DNA from: JARRKC01 sp037388505
GTDB taxonomy: Bacteria; Acidobacteriota; UBA6911; RPQK01; JAPXNP01
Direction: 5' to 3'
Length of the DNA: 64,000 bases
Assembly (NCBI GenBank): GCA_037388505.1
Contig: JARRKC010000029.1
Coordinates: 47,827 to 111,826 of the forward strand
Part shown: one piece after another, positions 1 through 7,744 of the stretch
How the letters are laid out: the number at the start of each line of letters is the position of its first letter
How positions within the stretch are numbered: the stretch's first letter is position 1
Made by a program: the position numbers and the translations under genes
The notes under the pieces: model-generated
The model's input: only the letters and a program-made list of their open reading frames with translations
Database searches by the model: none
Told to the model about the DNA's origin: nothing

Positions 1-78
1 TCCAAGATCGGGAGTGGAGGTCCAACGGTTGAACTTCAGACGACCTACTCCCGTATTCGCATAGAGAAGCGAGGATAA
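1..78 (+). CDS. 3' end of a DUF4097-like beta-strand repeat protein (partial)
   Basis: The window opens inside a reading frame that ends with TAA at 76-78. The 25 visible residues (ending TYSRIRIEKRG) contain an IGSGGPTVEL stretch followed by SRIRI, the usual last two strands of DUF4097 toastrack proteins. The next gene starts three bases after the stop and also encodes a toastrack-type protein, so the two probably form an operon of envelope proteins. Everything upstream is outside the window, so the function is not determinable here. The family assignment rests on a short C-terminal match. Confidence 0.5.
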   Translation, partial: SKIGSGGPTVELQTTYSRIRIEKRG

Positions 79-81
79 ACC

Positions 82-945
82 ATGAGATTACGTTGGGCCG
101 CGCTGATTCTGACGATCACATCGATCAGCTGTGCCATGTCCTTCGACGGCCTGGTCGAAGATGCCCACTACGTGGACACCAGCAAGAGCGAGGCTCGCGG
201 CAGCGAGAAGGCGCTGACCGCGCGCGTCGAACTGAAGGTCGGAGAACTCCAGATCGAACCCGGACCGACGGATAAGGCTTATGAGGTGGATTTCCACTAC
301 AATGAAAAGACTTTCAAGCCGTCCGTCTCTTTCAAGCCGGGGGAAGACAGCGCTGCCATCTTGCGCCTGGGGCTCGAGGGCAACAGTCACTCCTGGGGCA
401 ACGTCGGGGACAACTCCATCCGACTTCGACTCAATCCCGAGACACCGCTGTCGCTCCGGGCAAACACCGGCGTCGGGGAAAACAACATCGATCTCAGCGG
501 CATGAGCGTCACGTCGCTGGAGCTCCAGAGCGGAGTTGGAGAGACCAAGCTCTCCATGCTCGAGCCCAATCGGTCGGAGTGCCAGCGTATGGACATATCG
601 ACGGGAGTAGGCGCCTTTTCCTTGACCGGCATGGGCAACTTCAATTGCGATCAGATGCGGTTTCGCGGAGGCGTCGGCGGATCCGAGCTCGAATTCTCAG
701 GGGACTGGCAGACGCTCGGCGACATCGACATCGAGGTCGGCGTGGGTGGCATCAAGATCCGCTTGCCCCGTGACCTGGGAGCCGAAATCCGGATGTCCCA
801 AGGCCTGTTCTCCGAGCTTTCAGCCCCTGAAGGCTTTACGAAGCAGGGAGACGTCTACTACAGCGATAACCGGGATCATGTGCAGAAAGTCTTGAAGATC
901 CGCGTTGATGCCGGAATCGGTGGGGTCGAGGTGAGGTGGATGTAG
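82..945 (+). CDS. Secreted toastrack (LiaF/DUF4097-like) beta-solenoid protein
   Basis: A 287-residue protein with a hydrophobic N-terminal export signal (residues 4-17) ending at a cysteine (C17). The lipobox-like SISC is poor but possible, so it may be a lipoprotein. From about residue 120 it shows a regular repeat beginning G-V-G or G-I-G (GVGENNIDLSG, GVGETKLSML, GVGAFSLTGM, GVGGSELEF, GVGGIKIRLP, GIGGVEVRWM). This is the one-sided beta-solenoid pattern of LiaF C-terminal and DUF4097 domains. The ATG has a GAGG about seven bases upstream. Such proteins in other bacteria sense or scaffold at the envelope. No enzymatic residues are seen and the role is unknown. Confidence 0.7.
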   Translation: MRLRWAALILTITSISCAMSFDGLVEDAHYVDTSKSEARGSEKALTARVELKVGELQIEPGPTDKAYEVDFHYNEKTFKPSVSFKPGEDSAAILRLGLEGNSHSWGNVGDNSIRLRLNPETPLSLRANTGVGENNIDLSGMSVTSLELQSGVGETKLSMLEPNRSECQRMDISTGVGAFSLTGMGNFNCDQMRFRGGVGGSELEFSGDWQTLGDIDIEVGVGGIKIRLPRDLGAEIRMSQGLFSELSAPEGFTKQGDVYYSDNRDHVQKVLKIRVDAGIGGVEVRWM

Positions 946-950
946 GCGGG

Positions 951-1003
951 AACAGGAGCACAGGAGACGTCTCTCTTCTCCTGCCTCCTGCCTCCTGTCT
1001 TCC
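951..1003. repeat. Heptamer repeat CTGCCTC with inverted CAGGAG arms
   Basis: Between two convergent genes lies AACAGGAGCACAGGAGAC followed by CTCCTGCCTCCTGCCTCCTG. The second half repeats with a period of 7, and the two halves are complementary, so the RNA from either strand can fold. It belongs to the repeat class seen in most gaps of this window and may serve as a shared 3' structure for the flanking genes. Confidence 0.7.
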
Positions 1004-1438
1004 TTACGCGTTGCCGGCCGTTCCGCAGTAGAGGCTGAACGCCTCCTTCAGATCTTTTGCGATCGCTTCGGGTGTGCGCCCCTCGATCTGTTGCCGGTGC
1101 ATCATGTAGACCAGTCGCCCATTCTCAAACAGCGCGATACTGGGTGACGACGGCGGCTGCGGGCGAAGATACTCCCGGGCTCGCTCCGTCGCCTCGAGAT
1201 CCTGTCCGGCGAATACGCTGGCCAGAACGTCGGGCTTCGGTCCGCTGTGCAGGGCTGCGGCAATGGCCGGTCGGGCGCTTCCTGCGGCGCAGCCGCATAT
1301 GGAATTAACGACGACGAGCGTCGTTCCCTGGTTCTTCTTCAACACTTCGTCGACTTCGCCGGCGGTGTGCAACTCTCGAACGCCGATCTGTTTGAGCTCC
1401 TGGCGCGCAGGTGCGACCCATTCTTCGGGATATGGCAT
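1004..1438 (-). CDS. BrxA/BrxB family bacilliredoxin-like protein
   Basis: 144 residues, the usual size of the YphP/YqiW (BrxA/BrxB) family. These are thioredoxin-fold proteins that remove bacillithiol or other low-molecular-weight thiols from mixed disulfides in the cytoplasm. The diagnostic CGC motif is visible in VVNSICGCAAGSARP (about residues 44-58), and the family's SPSIALFENGRLVYMMHR stretch follows near residue 100. The start is supported by AGGAGG nine bases upstream. Whether this organism makes bacillithiol cannot be told from the window. It is divergent from the HlyD cluster. Confidence 0.88.
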   Translation of the reverse strand: MPYPEEWVAPARQELKQIGVRELHTAGEVDEVLKKNQGTTLVVVNSICGCAAGSARPAIAAALHSGPKPDVLASVFAGQDLEATERAREYLRPQPPSSPSIALFENGRLVYMMHRQQIEGRTPEAIAKDLKEAFSLYCGTAGNA

Positions 1439-1638
1439 ATCCGGTTCCCTCCTCGATGCATTCAGATTCGATCTGGAATGTCGGTTGGTGATGTAACCTC
1501 ATCCCCACGGATGACGTTAGATAACTACATATTATATATGGGTAGACACTGTGAGGTGGGGGCCGTCGCCGCTCAACTTTGTGGCTCGGGTCGCATCTGC
1601 AACAAGAGGACCGATTGATTCTAGCTAAGGGAATAGTC
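1439..1638. promoter_or_regulatory. AT-rich divergent promoter region
   Basis: This 200-base gap separates the bacilliredoxin gene (minus) from the HlyD export cluster (plus). It holds an unusually AT-rich island at about 1518-1540. On the minus strand that island contains a perfect TATAAT (1531-1536), about 90 bases upstream of the bacilliredoxin start, with no good -35 partner. No confident plus-strand promoter was recognised. Confidence 0.3.
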
Positions 1639-3972
1639 GTGAATTTCAAACACCTGATTGGGCTGGTGTTCCTGGTGGGTTTCGCTTGGGCGAGCGATGC
1701 GCCCGTTACGGACTTGACGGTACGAAAGGGCGACTTCGACACCACCTTAACGTTTTCGGGAGAGCTCCGTGCTGTCGACCGGATGACCATCTCGGGGCCA
1801 AGGGCGTGGCGAACTCGCAATCTCGTGATCACCTACCTGGCGCCCGAGGGCAGCGAGGTCAAGCCGGGTGACGTGCTGGTCGAGTTCGATACCACGGATC
1901 TGGAGGCGCGCCGCCTCGAGGTGGAGCAGAGCAGAGAAGATGCACAACTGACGATCGCGCAGACCAAAGCCGACATCGAATCCCAGCGGCAGGACCTGCT
2001 GCTCAGCCTGGCCCAGAACGAGAAGGACCTGAAGGTTGCCCAGCTCTATATCGGGATCGATCCCCAGCTGATACCGGCTGCCGACGCGGAACAGTACAAG
2101 TACACCTACAACACGGCCCAGGTAAACGTGGAGAAGGCCAACGAGAAGCTGGCGACTCTGGACAAGACCGAAAAGGCGCAGATGCAGGTCGTCAAGCTCC
2201 AGTTCGCGCAGGCAGATCTCGATCTCCAGCGGATTCAAGCCGCCATTGACAAGTTGACCATACGCGCCACGGCTCCTGGTCTCGTCGTCTATGCCGACAA
2301 CCAGACGCGAGCCGGAAAGGTCCAGGTCGGGGACTCCATCTTTGCGGGCTCGCCCGTGATCAATCTTCCGAACATGAGCAAGATGGAGGTCGATGCGTAC
2401 ATCTATGATGCCGACTTTCCGCTGTTGAAGGGCGAGGAGCAGGCGGAAGTGATCTTGGATGCCGTGCCCGATCGCGTTTTCAAAGGGCACGTCGAGTCGA
2501 TATCGGGAAGCGCTCAGCCCCGCGACTTCCGCTCACAACTCAAGGCGTTCGTCGCCAAAGTTCTCCTCGACAAGGCGGACGCAAGCGTGATGAAGCCCGG
2601 TATGACCGCGCGTGTGAGGATTCCCTTCGCACGCAAGAACGTCACCATCGTCCCTCGTGAGGCTATTCAAATCGACGATGACGGATCCACTTTCGTTCAG
2701 CCGGCGGGGTCCCCGGCTCGAGTCCCCGTGAAGCTCATTGATTCGGATGAATCTGAGGCTGCGGTCTCCGGAGATTTGTCGGCCGGCCAACGGCTTCGGC
2801 CGTCGCCGACGAGCACGATCAAGGTCGCGGCAAAACAGTCTACGGATTGGATCAAGATTGAACGCGACGACTTCCGTTTCTTTGTCTCGGGCAGTGGAAC
2901 AGTCGAAGCGGAGAAGGAGGCGTCGATCGGGCCGCCTGCGGTCTCCACTCACCATGGGTGGCGTTTCAGAATCATCAGTCTGGTTCCTGAAGGAACCGAA
3001 GTGGAGCCGGGCGATCCTCTGGTCGGCTTCGATCCGACCGACACGCTGAACGAGCTTCGTGATGAACGGGCGAGTCTCCAGACCGTCCGCGAGCAGGTGG
3101 ACAAGCGAAAGGCTTCGGAACAGATCACCCTGAAGGACCTCGAACTGCAGCTCGAGCAAGCCAAGGTTCAGGATGAAAAAGCCCGGAACAAGCTGATCGA
3201 GGCGCGGGAATTCGAGTCGAACCTGGACGTAAAAGAGGCCGAGTACGAAGCCGCATTTGCCAAAATCCAGGTGGATCTCCTCCAGAAGAAGCTGGAATTC
3301 GTCAAGGAGTCGAACCGCCTTCAATTCCAACTCCTCGACGACCAGATCAAGTTACACGAGAGCCGCATCAAGAGGGATGAAACGTCACTTGACTTGCTGT
3401 CCGTGAAAGCTCCGATCGGTGGGGTGGTTATCTATACGACCAACTGGCGAAATGAGAAGAAAGAGGTCGGCAGCGACGTCTTCCGCATGGAGCAGGTGAT
3501 GTCCATCCCCGATCTCGACACGCTTATGGTTCAGGGCCAGGTTGCCGAAGTGGACGCCGGTCGTGTCCAGGTCGGGCAGGCCGTCAACGTCACCCTGGAC
3601 GCCTTGCCGGATCACGTCTATCACGGACATATCAAGGAAATCGGGACCATCTTTCGACGGGCCTCGTTCGACCGTCCTCTCAAAGTACTGGACGTGAAGG
3701 TTGCACTGGATAATCCCGATCCGCAGGCCATGCGTCCCGGGATGGTCGCGAAGCTGGAGATCATCTCACATGAATTCGAGGACGTGCTGGCGGTTCCCCT
3801 TTCGGCGATCAGGATCGAAGATGGGCAGCCGTACGTGTGGGTCCGCGATGGTGAGAAGATCCAGAAGAGGGCCGTTCAGCTGGGAGATGACAACGGGCTG
3901 GTCGCGGTCGTAAAGGAAGGTATAAAGGAAGGCGAGGAAGTCGCCGCCCGACCACCGGGGGTGAAGTCGTGA
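1639..3972 (+). CDS. Tandem double HlyD/MacA-type periplasmic adaptor protein
   Basis: 777 residues from a GTG start with AAGGGAA just upstream and a clear Sec signal peptide (MNFKHLIGLVFLVGFAWA). Ordinary membrane-fusion adaptors are about 350-450 residues; this one holds two complete copies. Module 1 spans about residues 25-385 and module 2 about 402-777. Each has a barrel-sandwich lipoyl half (PEGSEVKPGD and PEGTEVEPGD), an alpha-helical coiled-coil hairpin, the second lipoyl half (RATAPGLVVY and VKAPIGGVVIY) and a beta-barrel domain with PGM near its end. The protein should link an inner-membrane transporter to the outer membrane. Its stop overlaps the start of a third adaptor gene, and a MacB-type permease follows. 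Confidence 0.85.
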   Translation: MNFKHLIGLVFLVGFAWASDAPVTDLTVRKGDFDTTLTFSGELRAVDRMTISGPRAWRTRNLVITYLAPEGSEVKPGDVLVEFDTTDLEARRLEVEQSREDAQLTIAQTKADIESQRQDLLLSLAQNEKDLKVAQLYIGIDPQLIPAADAEQYKYTYNTAQVNVEKANEKLATLDKTEKAQMQVVKLQFAQADLDLQRIQAAIDKLTIRATAPGLVVYADNQTRAGKVQVGDSIFAGSPVINLPNMSKMEVDAYIYDADFPLLKGEEQAEVILDAVPDRVFKGHVESISGSAQPRDFRSQLKAFVAKVLLDKADASVMKPGMTARVRIPFARKNVTIVPREAIQIDDDGSTFVQPAGSPARVPVKLIDSDESEAAVSGDLSAGQRLRPSPTSTIKVAAKQSTDWIKIERDDFRFFVSGSGTVEAEKEASIGPPAVSTHHGWRFRIISLVPEGTEVEPGDPLVGFDPTDTLNELRDERASLQTVREQVDKRKASEQITLKDLELQLEQAKVQDEKARNKLIEAREFESNLDVKEAEYEAAFAKIQVDLLQKKLEFVKESNRLQFQLLDDQIKLHESRIKRDETSLDLLSVKAPIGGVVIYTTNWRNEKKEVGSDVFRMEQVMSIPDLDTLMVQGQVAEVDAGRVQVGQAVNVTLDALPDHVYHGHIKEIGTIFRRASFDRPLKVLDVKVALDNPDPQAMRPGMVAKLEIISHEFEDVLAVPLSAIRIEDGQPYVWVRDGEKIQKRAVQLGDDNGLVAVVKEGIKEGEEVAARPPGVKS

Positions 3973-5282
3973 AGAAGGCCGGTTTTGTTCTGTTGACACT
4001 CGTTGTCCTGGGTTTCGGCATGTTCCTGATATGGGGCAAGGTCTCCGGACACGTCCGGGACTGGTTGACCCCTGTCAACCAGGATCCCGTCCCGACGATG
4101 ACGGCGACCAAGGGAAGCTACAAGCTCATCGTTCCGGCCGACGGAGAACTCCTCGGGCTCAGTACGATTCCCGTGATGACGCCAAGAGTCCGGACCGGTT
4201 CCCTCAAGATCAGCTGGCTGGCGGACGAAGGGCGTGTCGTAAACGAGGGCCAGGAGATCGTTCGGTTCGACCCCACCGACGCACAGCTTTCGCTCCAACA
4301 AAGTGAGAATGAAGTCGAATCGTACGATTATCAGATCAATAAGACGGACGAAGGGACGAGGGGCGACATCACATCTTTGAAGAAGGACGAAGAAGCCGCC
4401 GACCTCGAGGTTGCATATGCAACCGATCAGATCCGCAAAGACGAGGAGATTTTCTCACGGTGGGATATCGAGGAGTCGCTGATGAGCGCGGCTCTTGCAC
4501 AGTTCCGGAAGAAGGCCGTCAACGAAAAGGTCGGTCTGCAGAAGAAAGTGGGAGATGCGGATCTCAAGATCCTCGACATCAGTCAGAAGAAGGCTCAGGT
4601 CGAGATGAACATGGCGAAGGAAACGCTCGCAGCCTTGACCCTGACTGCTCCCACCCAGGGTGTTCTGATCTATGAACGCCGGGGGCTCGACCCTCTCGAG
4701 GTCGGCAGTGAAGTCTGGCCCGGCCAGCCGGTTCTGCAGATCGCCAGCCTGGACAAATTTCGAGCGCGGGTGCAAATCCCCGAGAAGGATGTGGTGGGCG
4801 TCCGTCGGGGTCAGGATGTGACGGTCACGCTGGAAGCCTTTCCGACCGAAACCTTTCAGGGAAAGGTGACCCGCCTGTCACGGATTGCCAAGCAGATCGA
4901 TCGGGACGACCCCCGCAAGTACTTTGAATGTGACGTGTTGCTGGACGTCCCGTTGGATGAGATGGAGAGGCTGAAGCCGGGAATGGCGGCCCGTGCCGAG
5001 ATCCATCTCGGATCCTACGACAATGCTTTCGCCTTGCCCCGCAGTTCGCTGATCAAAAAGGAGACCGGTTGGGTGGTCTTTCTGGCCGACAAGAGCGGCC
5101 AGTACGTCGAGCAGCCGGTCGAAATACTGGGCAGCGACCACGGTTTCTATCTGGTCAAAGGACTCGAAGAGGGAGCCACCGTTTGCCTTCGCCATCCTTT
5201 CGAGAGCCAGAAGTTGGCTCTGCCCGATTTCAATGCTCCGTCCGCGCCGACCCGTAACGAACGATTCGTGATCTTTCGCTGA
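3969..5282 (+). CDS. HlyD/MacA-family periplasmic adaptor protein
   Basis: 437 residues from a GTG that overlaps the preceding stop by four bases (GTGA), so the two are translationally coupled. One N-terminal membrane segment (residues 4-22) anchors it. It is followed by the split lipoyl domain (LADEGRVVNEGQEIVRFD near residue 80, LTAPTQGVLIYERRG near 225), a coiled-coil region between them, and a beta-barrel with LKPGMAARAEI near 340. It is the third adaptor module in a row in this operon. Together with the double adaptor and the permease it looks like one export machine; the substrate is unknown. Confidence 0.85.
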   Translation: MKKAGFVLLTLVVLGFGMFLIWGKVSGHVRDWLTPVNQDPVPTMTATKGSYKLIVPADGELLGLSTIPVMTPRVRTGSLKISWLADEGRVVNEGQEIVRFDPTDAQLSLQQSENEVESYDYQINKTDEGTRGDITSLKKDEEAADLEVAYATDQIRKDEEIFSRWDIEESLMSAALAQFRKKAVNEKVGLQKKVGDADLKILDISQKKAQVEMNMAKETLAALTLTAPTQGVLIYERRGLDPLEVGSEVWPGQPVLQIASLDKFRARVQIPEKDVVGVRRGQDVTVTLEAFPTETFQGKVTRLSRIAKQIDRDDPRKYFECDVLLDVPLDEMERLKPGMAARAEIHLGSYDNAFALPRSSLIKKETGWVVFLADKSGQYVEQPVEILGSDHGFYLVKGLEEGATVCLRHPFESQKLALPDFNAPSAPTRNERFVIFR

Positions 5283-5293
5283 GGAGATTCCCG

Positions 5294-6523
5294 TTGCTAG
5301 AGGCCATCAAAGACGCATTACTGAACCTGGGTCGCCACAAGCTGCGCACGTCGTTGACCATGCTGGGCATGATCTTCGGAGTGGCTGCCGTGCTGGCCAT
5401 GTTGTCGATCGGCGCCGGCGCCCAGCAGGAGGCCCTCTCCGTGATCCAGCAGATGGGTCTGCGCAACATCCTCGTTCGGGCCAAGCAGTTCGATGCGGAC
5501 CAACTCCTTGTCATCCGCCAAGACAGCCCCGGGCTCTCATTGCGAGATGCGGAAGCGCTCCAGAGAGCACTTCCGCCCGGAACGCTCGTCGTCGCCAAGA
5601 AGGAGCTCAAGACCTACCAGATCGCCTCCGACTACGGTCGAGCCGACTCGCGGGTTCTGGGCGTACCGGCAACTTATCCGTCGGCTGTCAGTCTGTCCGT
5701 GGTGCAGGGAGGCTTTCTGCTTCCGATCGATGAAGAACTGCGCCACCAGGTTTGCGTCCTCGGGACGACGGCCCGTCGGAAACTGTTCGGCCTGAATCCC
5801 GCCATCGGCGAACAAATCAAGATCAACCAGGAATGGTTCACGGTGATCGGCGAGCTGGCGGACCAGCAGATCAGCAACAAGGAGTTTCAAGGCATTAAGG
5901 TCGAGAATTCCAACAACGACATCTACATTCCACTGCGCACGATGCTCGACAAGTTCGAGCCCGACCCGGTCGCCGACGAGCTCGACGAAATCGTCATCCA
6001 GCTGCCGACAGTCGACAAGATCTCCGAATCGGCCGCTCTGATCTCGGGAATGATGGGGAGCATGCACAACCAAATCGACGACTTCACCCTGATCGTCCCG
6101 GAGAAACTCCTCGAACAGAGCCGTCAGACGCAGAAGATCTTCAACATCGTCATGGGCGCGATCGCCTCCATCTCGCTGCTCGTCGGAGGAATCGGCATCA
6201 TGAACATCATGCTGGCCTCGGTGCTGGAGCGGACCAATGAGATCGGTCTGCGCCGGGCGCTGGGCGCCCGCCGCAGAGACATCAGTCGCCAGTTCATCCT
6301 GGAGGCGATCACGATCAGTCTGAGCGGTGCCTTGATGGGTATCGCTCTCGGCTTCGGAATCGCCCGAGGCGTGTCGGCCTATTCGGGGTGGTCGACCATT
6401 GTCACTCCGATCTCGGTCATCCTGGGCGTGGGCGTGTCGGTTTCGGTCGGACTGATCTTCGGGATCTTCCCGGCGCGGAAGGCCTCGCTCGTCTCCCCGA
6501 TCGAAGCCCTCAGGTACGAATAG
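5294..6523 (+). CDS. MacB/FtsX-type ABC transporter permease
   Basis: 409 residues from a TTG start preceded by GAGGAG. An N-terminal transmembrane helix (about 18-40, in the typical RTSLTMLGMIFGVAAV context) is followed by a large periplasmic MacB-PCD domain. Three C-terminal helices begin near residue 280, with the family motifs GGIGIMNIMLASV and RTNEIGLRRALGARRRDI. It is transcribed with the adaptors, as in MacAB-type export. No ATP-binding subunit is encoded in the operon, so the ATPase must lie upstream of the window or elsewhere. The 3' end runs straight into a short-repeat hairpin. Confidence 0.88.
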   Translation: MLEAIKDALLNLGRHKLRTSLTMLGMIFGVAAVLAMLSIGAGAQQEALSVIQQMGLRNILVRAKQFDADQLLVIRQDSPGLSLRDAEALQRALPPGTLVVAKKELKTYQIASDYGRADSRVLGVPATYPSAVSLSVVQGGFLLPIDEELRHQVCVLGTTARRKLFGLNPAIGEQIKINQEWFTVIGELADQQISNKEFQGIKVENSNNDIYIPLRTMLDKFEPDPVADELDEIVIQLPTVDKISESAALISGMMGSMHNQIDDFTLIVPEKLLEQSRQTQKIFNIVMGAIASISLLVGGIGIMNIMLASVLERTNEIGLRRALGARRRDISRQFILEAITISLSGALMGIALGFGIARGVSAYSGWSTIVTPISVILGVGVSVSVGLIFGIFPARKASLVSPIEALRYE

Positions 6524-6582
6524 TTCCGAGTTTCGAGTTCCGGGTTCCCCCCTCGGAACTCAGAACTCGGAACCCGGAACTC
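6523..6582. repeat. GTTCCGA heptamer repeat forming a hairpin
   Basis: Copies of GTTCCGA/GTTCCGG run forward and then in reverse complement (GGAACTCAGAACTCGGAACC), giving a long imperfect stem between two convergent genes. On the minus strand it also forms the last codons of the deaminase gene. It could act as a bidirectional 3'-end structure; no T-tract is present. Confidence 0.8.
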
Positions 6583-7573
6583 TCAGCTGTCGGCAAACGA
6601 CGCCGGCTTCCTTGAACAGGTTGAAGGAGACGTCATTGAGCGGATAGTCCTGGTTGTAGACCACTTCGCGAATCCCTGCGTTGATGATCATCTTCGTGCA
6701 CTGCAGACAGGGTGCAAATGTCGTATAGAGCGTCGCGTCTTTTACGCTGACACCATGATAAGCAGCCTGGGTGATGGCATTCTCCTCACCGTGTGAGCAC
6801 AGGCATTCGTCGAGACGCGTGCCGCTGTCGGCCAACGAGTTGCAGCGGGGACACCCTCCTTCATAGCAGTTGCGGGTTCCGCGCGGCGTTCCGTTGTAGC
6901 CGGTGGAGATGACCCGCTTGTCGCGGACGATGACCGCCGCGACTTTCCGCTTGACGCAGTTACTGCGAAGTGCGGCGACCTGGGCGATCTTCATGAAATA
7001 CTCATCCCAGCTCGGCCGGCGCAAGGAAGCCATGAAGCTCTGGACCAGACGGCTGACCTGCTCATGCAGGTCGCTCAGCGTGGTGTCATTCGTGATTTCG
7101 AAGTTGGCCAGGGCCTCAGTGGCGTCAAGATCCTGACCGGCGTCGGTCCGGCGACGAGCTTCCTCTTCCTCGAGTTCCATGAATTCCGACAGCGAAGTCG
7201 GGTCGCTTTCACGATTGCGGGCACGGATTCGTTCGAAGCGGATCTCCGCGGATGCTTTGACCGCAAGCAAGCGAAACTCCGGGCGGGTTCGGAACACGGC
7301 CACTTCATCCGGATGGCGAAACGAATCAATGACGTAGTTCTTGTCCGGCTCGAGCCGCTCGAGGACTCTCTCCGCCAGAAATCCCGTGCCGTGTTCGGCA
7401 CGCAATCGGCGACCGGTGCGGATCAGATTCTCCCGCGTCAGTTCCAGGCCCTGCGCGGCGGCTTCTTCCCGCACAACGTCCGACAGGGAGCTGTAGTAGA
7501 AGCCTTTCGTCTGGAGAAACTGGGCAGCTTCTCCCTTGCCGGCAGCATTTCGTCCGGTGAGACCGAGAATCAT
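6560..7573 (-). CDS. P-loop kinase/dCMP deaminase fusion protein
   Basis: 337 residues. The ATG at 7573 was chosen because AAGGGAG lies five bases upstream and the P-loop domain starts there. Residues 1-180 form a nucleotide- or dephospho-CoA-kinase-like P-loop domain (GRNAAGKG at 7-14, with Gly in place of the usual Ser/Thr after Lys; SDVVREE follows). Residues 190-330 form a zinc deoxycytidylate deaminase with HGE (H261, E263) and PCxxC (C289, C292). A second cysteine cluster (EGGCPRCN, ECLC) resembles yeast Dcd1. The deaminase would make dUMP for thymidylate synthesis; the kinase half may regulate it or act on nucleotides. The last residues (RVPGSEF) come from the adjoining repeat. Confidence 0.8.
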   Translation of the reverse strand: MILGLTGRNAAGKGEAAQFLQTKGFYYSSLSDVVREEAAAQGLELTRENLIRTGRRLRAEHGTGFLAERVLERLEPDKNYVIDSFRHPDEVAVFRTRPEFRLLAVKASAEIRFERIRARNRESDPTSLSEFMELEEEEARRRTDAGQDLDATEALANFEITNDTTLSDLHEQVSRLVQSFMASLRRPSWDEYFMKIAQVAALRSNCVKRKVAAVIVRDKRVISTGYNGTPRGTRNCYEGGCPRCNSLADSGTRLDECLCSHGEENAITQAAYHGVSVKDATLYTTFAPCLQCTKMIINAGIREVVYNQDYPLNDVSFNLFKEAGVVCRQLRVPGSEF

Positions 7574-7620
7574 GGCTCCCTTATATCCGCATGGGGCAGA
7601 GCCGATCAAGCGGGGACACA

Positions 7621-7744
7621 GTTCCGAGTTCCGGGTTCCAGAGAACGTTGCGACTCGGGGAACTCAATGGCCTGGGGCGACAGCTGCACTTTCTGTCGCG
7701 GGCTACGACGAACTCTCGGTACTCGGAACCCGGAACTCGGAACT
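7621..7744. repeat. GTTCCGA repeats, forward and inverted copies
   Basis: Forward copies at about 7621-7640 (GTTCCGAGTTCCGGGTTCC) are answered by inverted copies at about 7710-7744 (ACTCGGAACCCGGAACTCGG). They lie between the start of the kinase/deaminase gene and the end of mtaB. The inverted block is read through as the C-terminal tail of MtaB. Confidence 0.75.
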
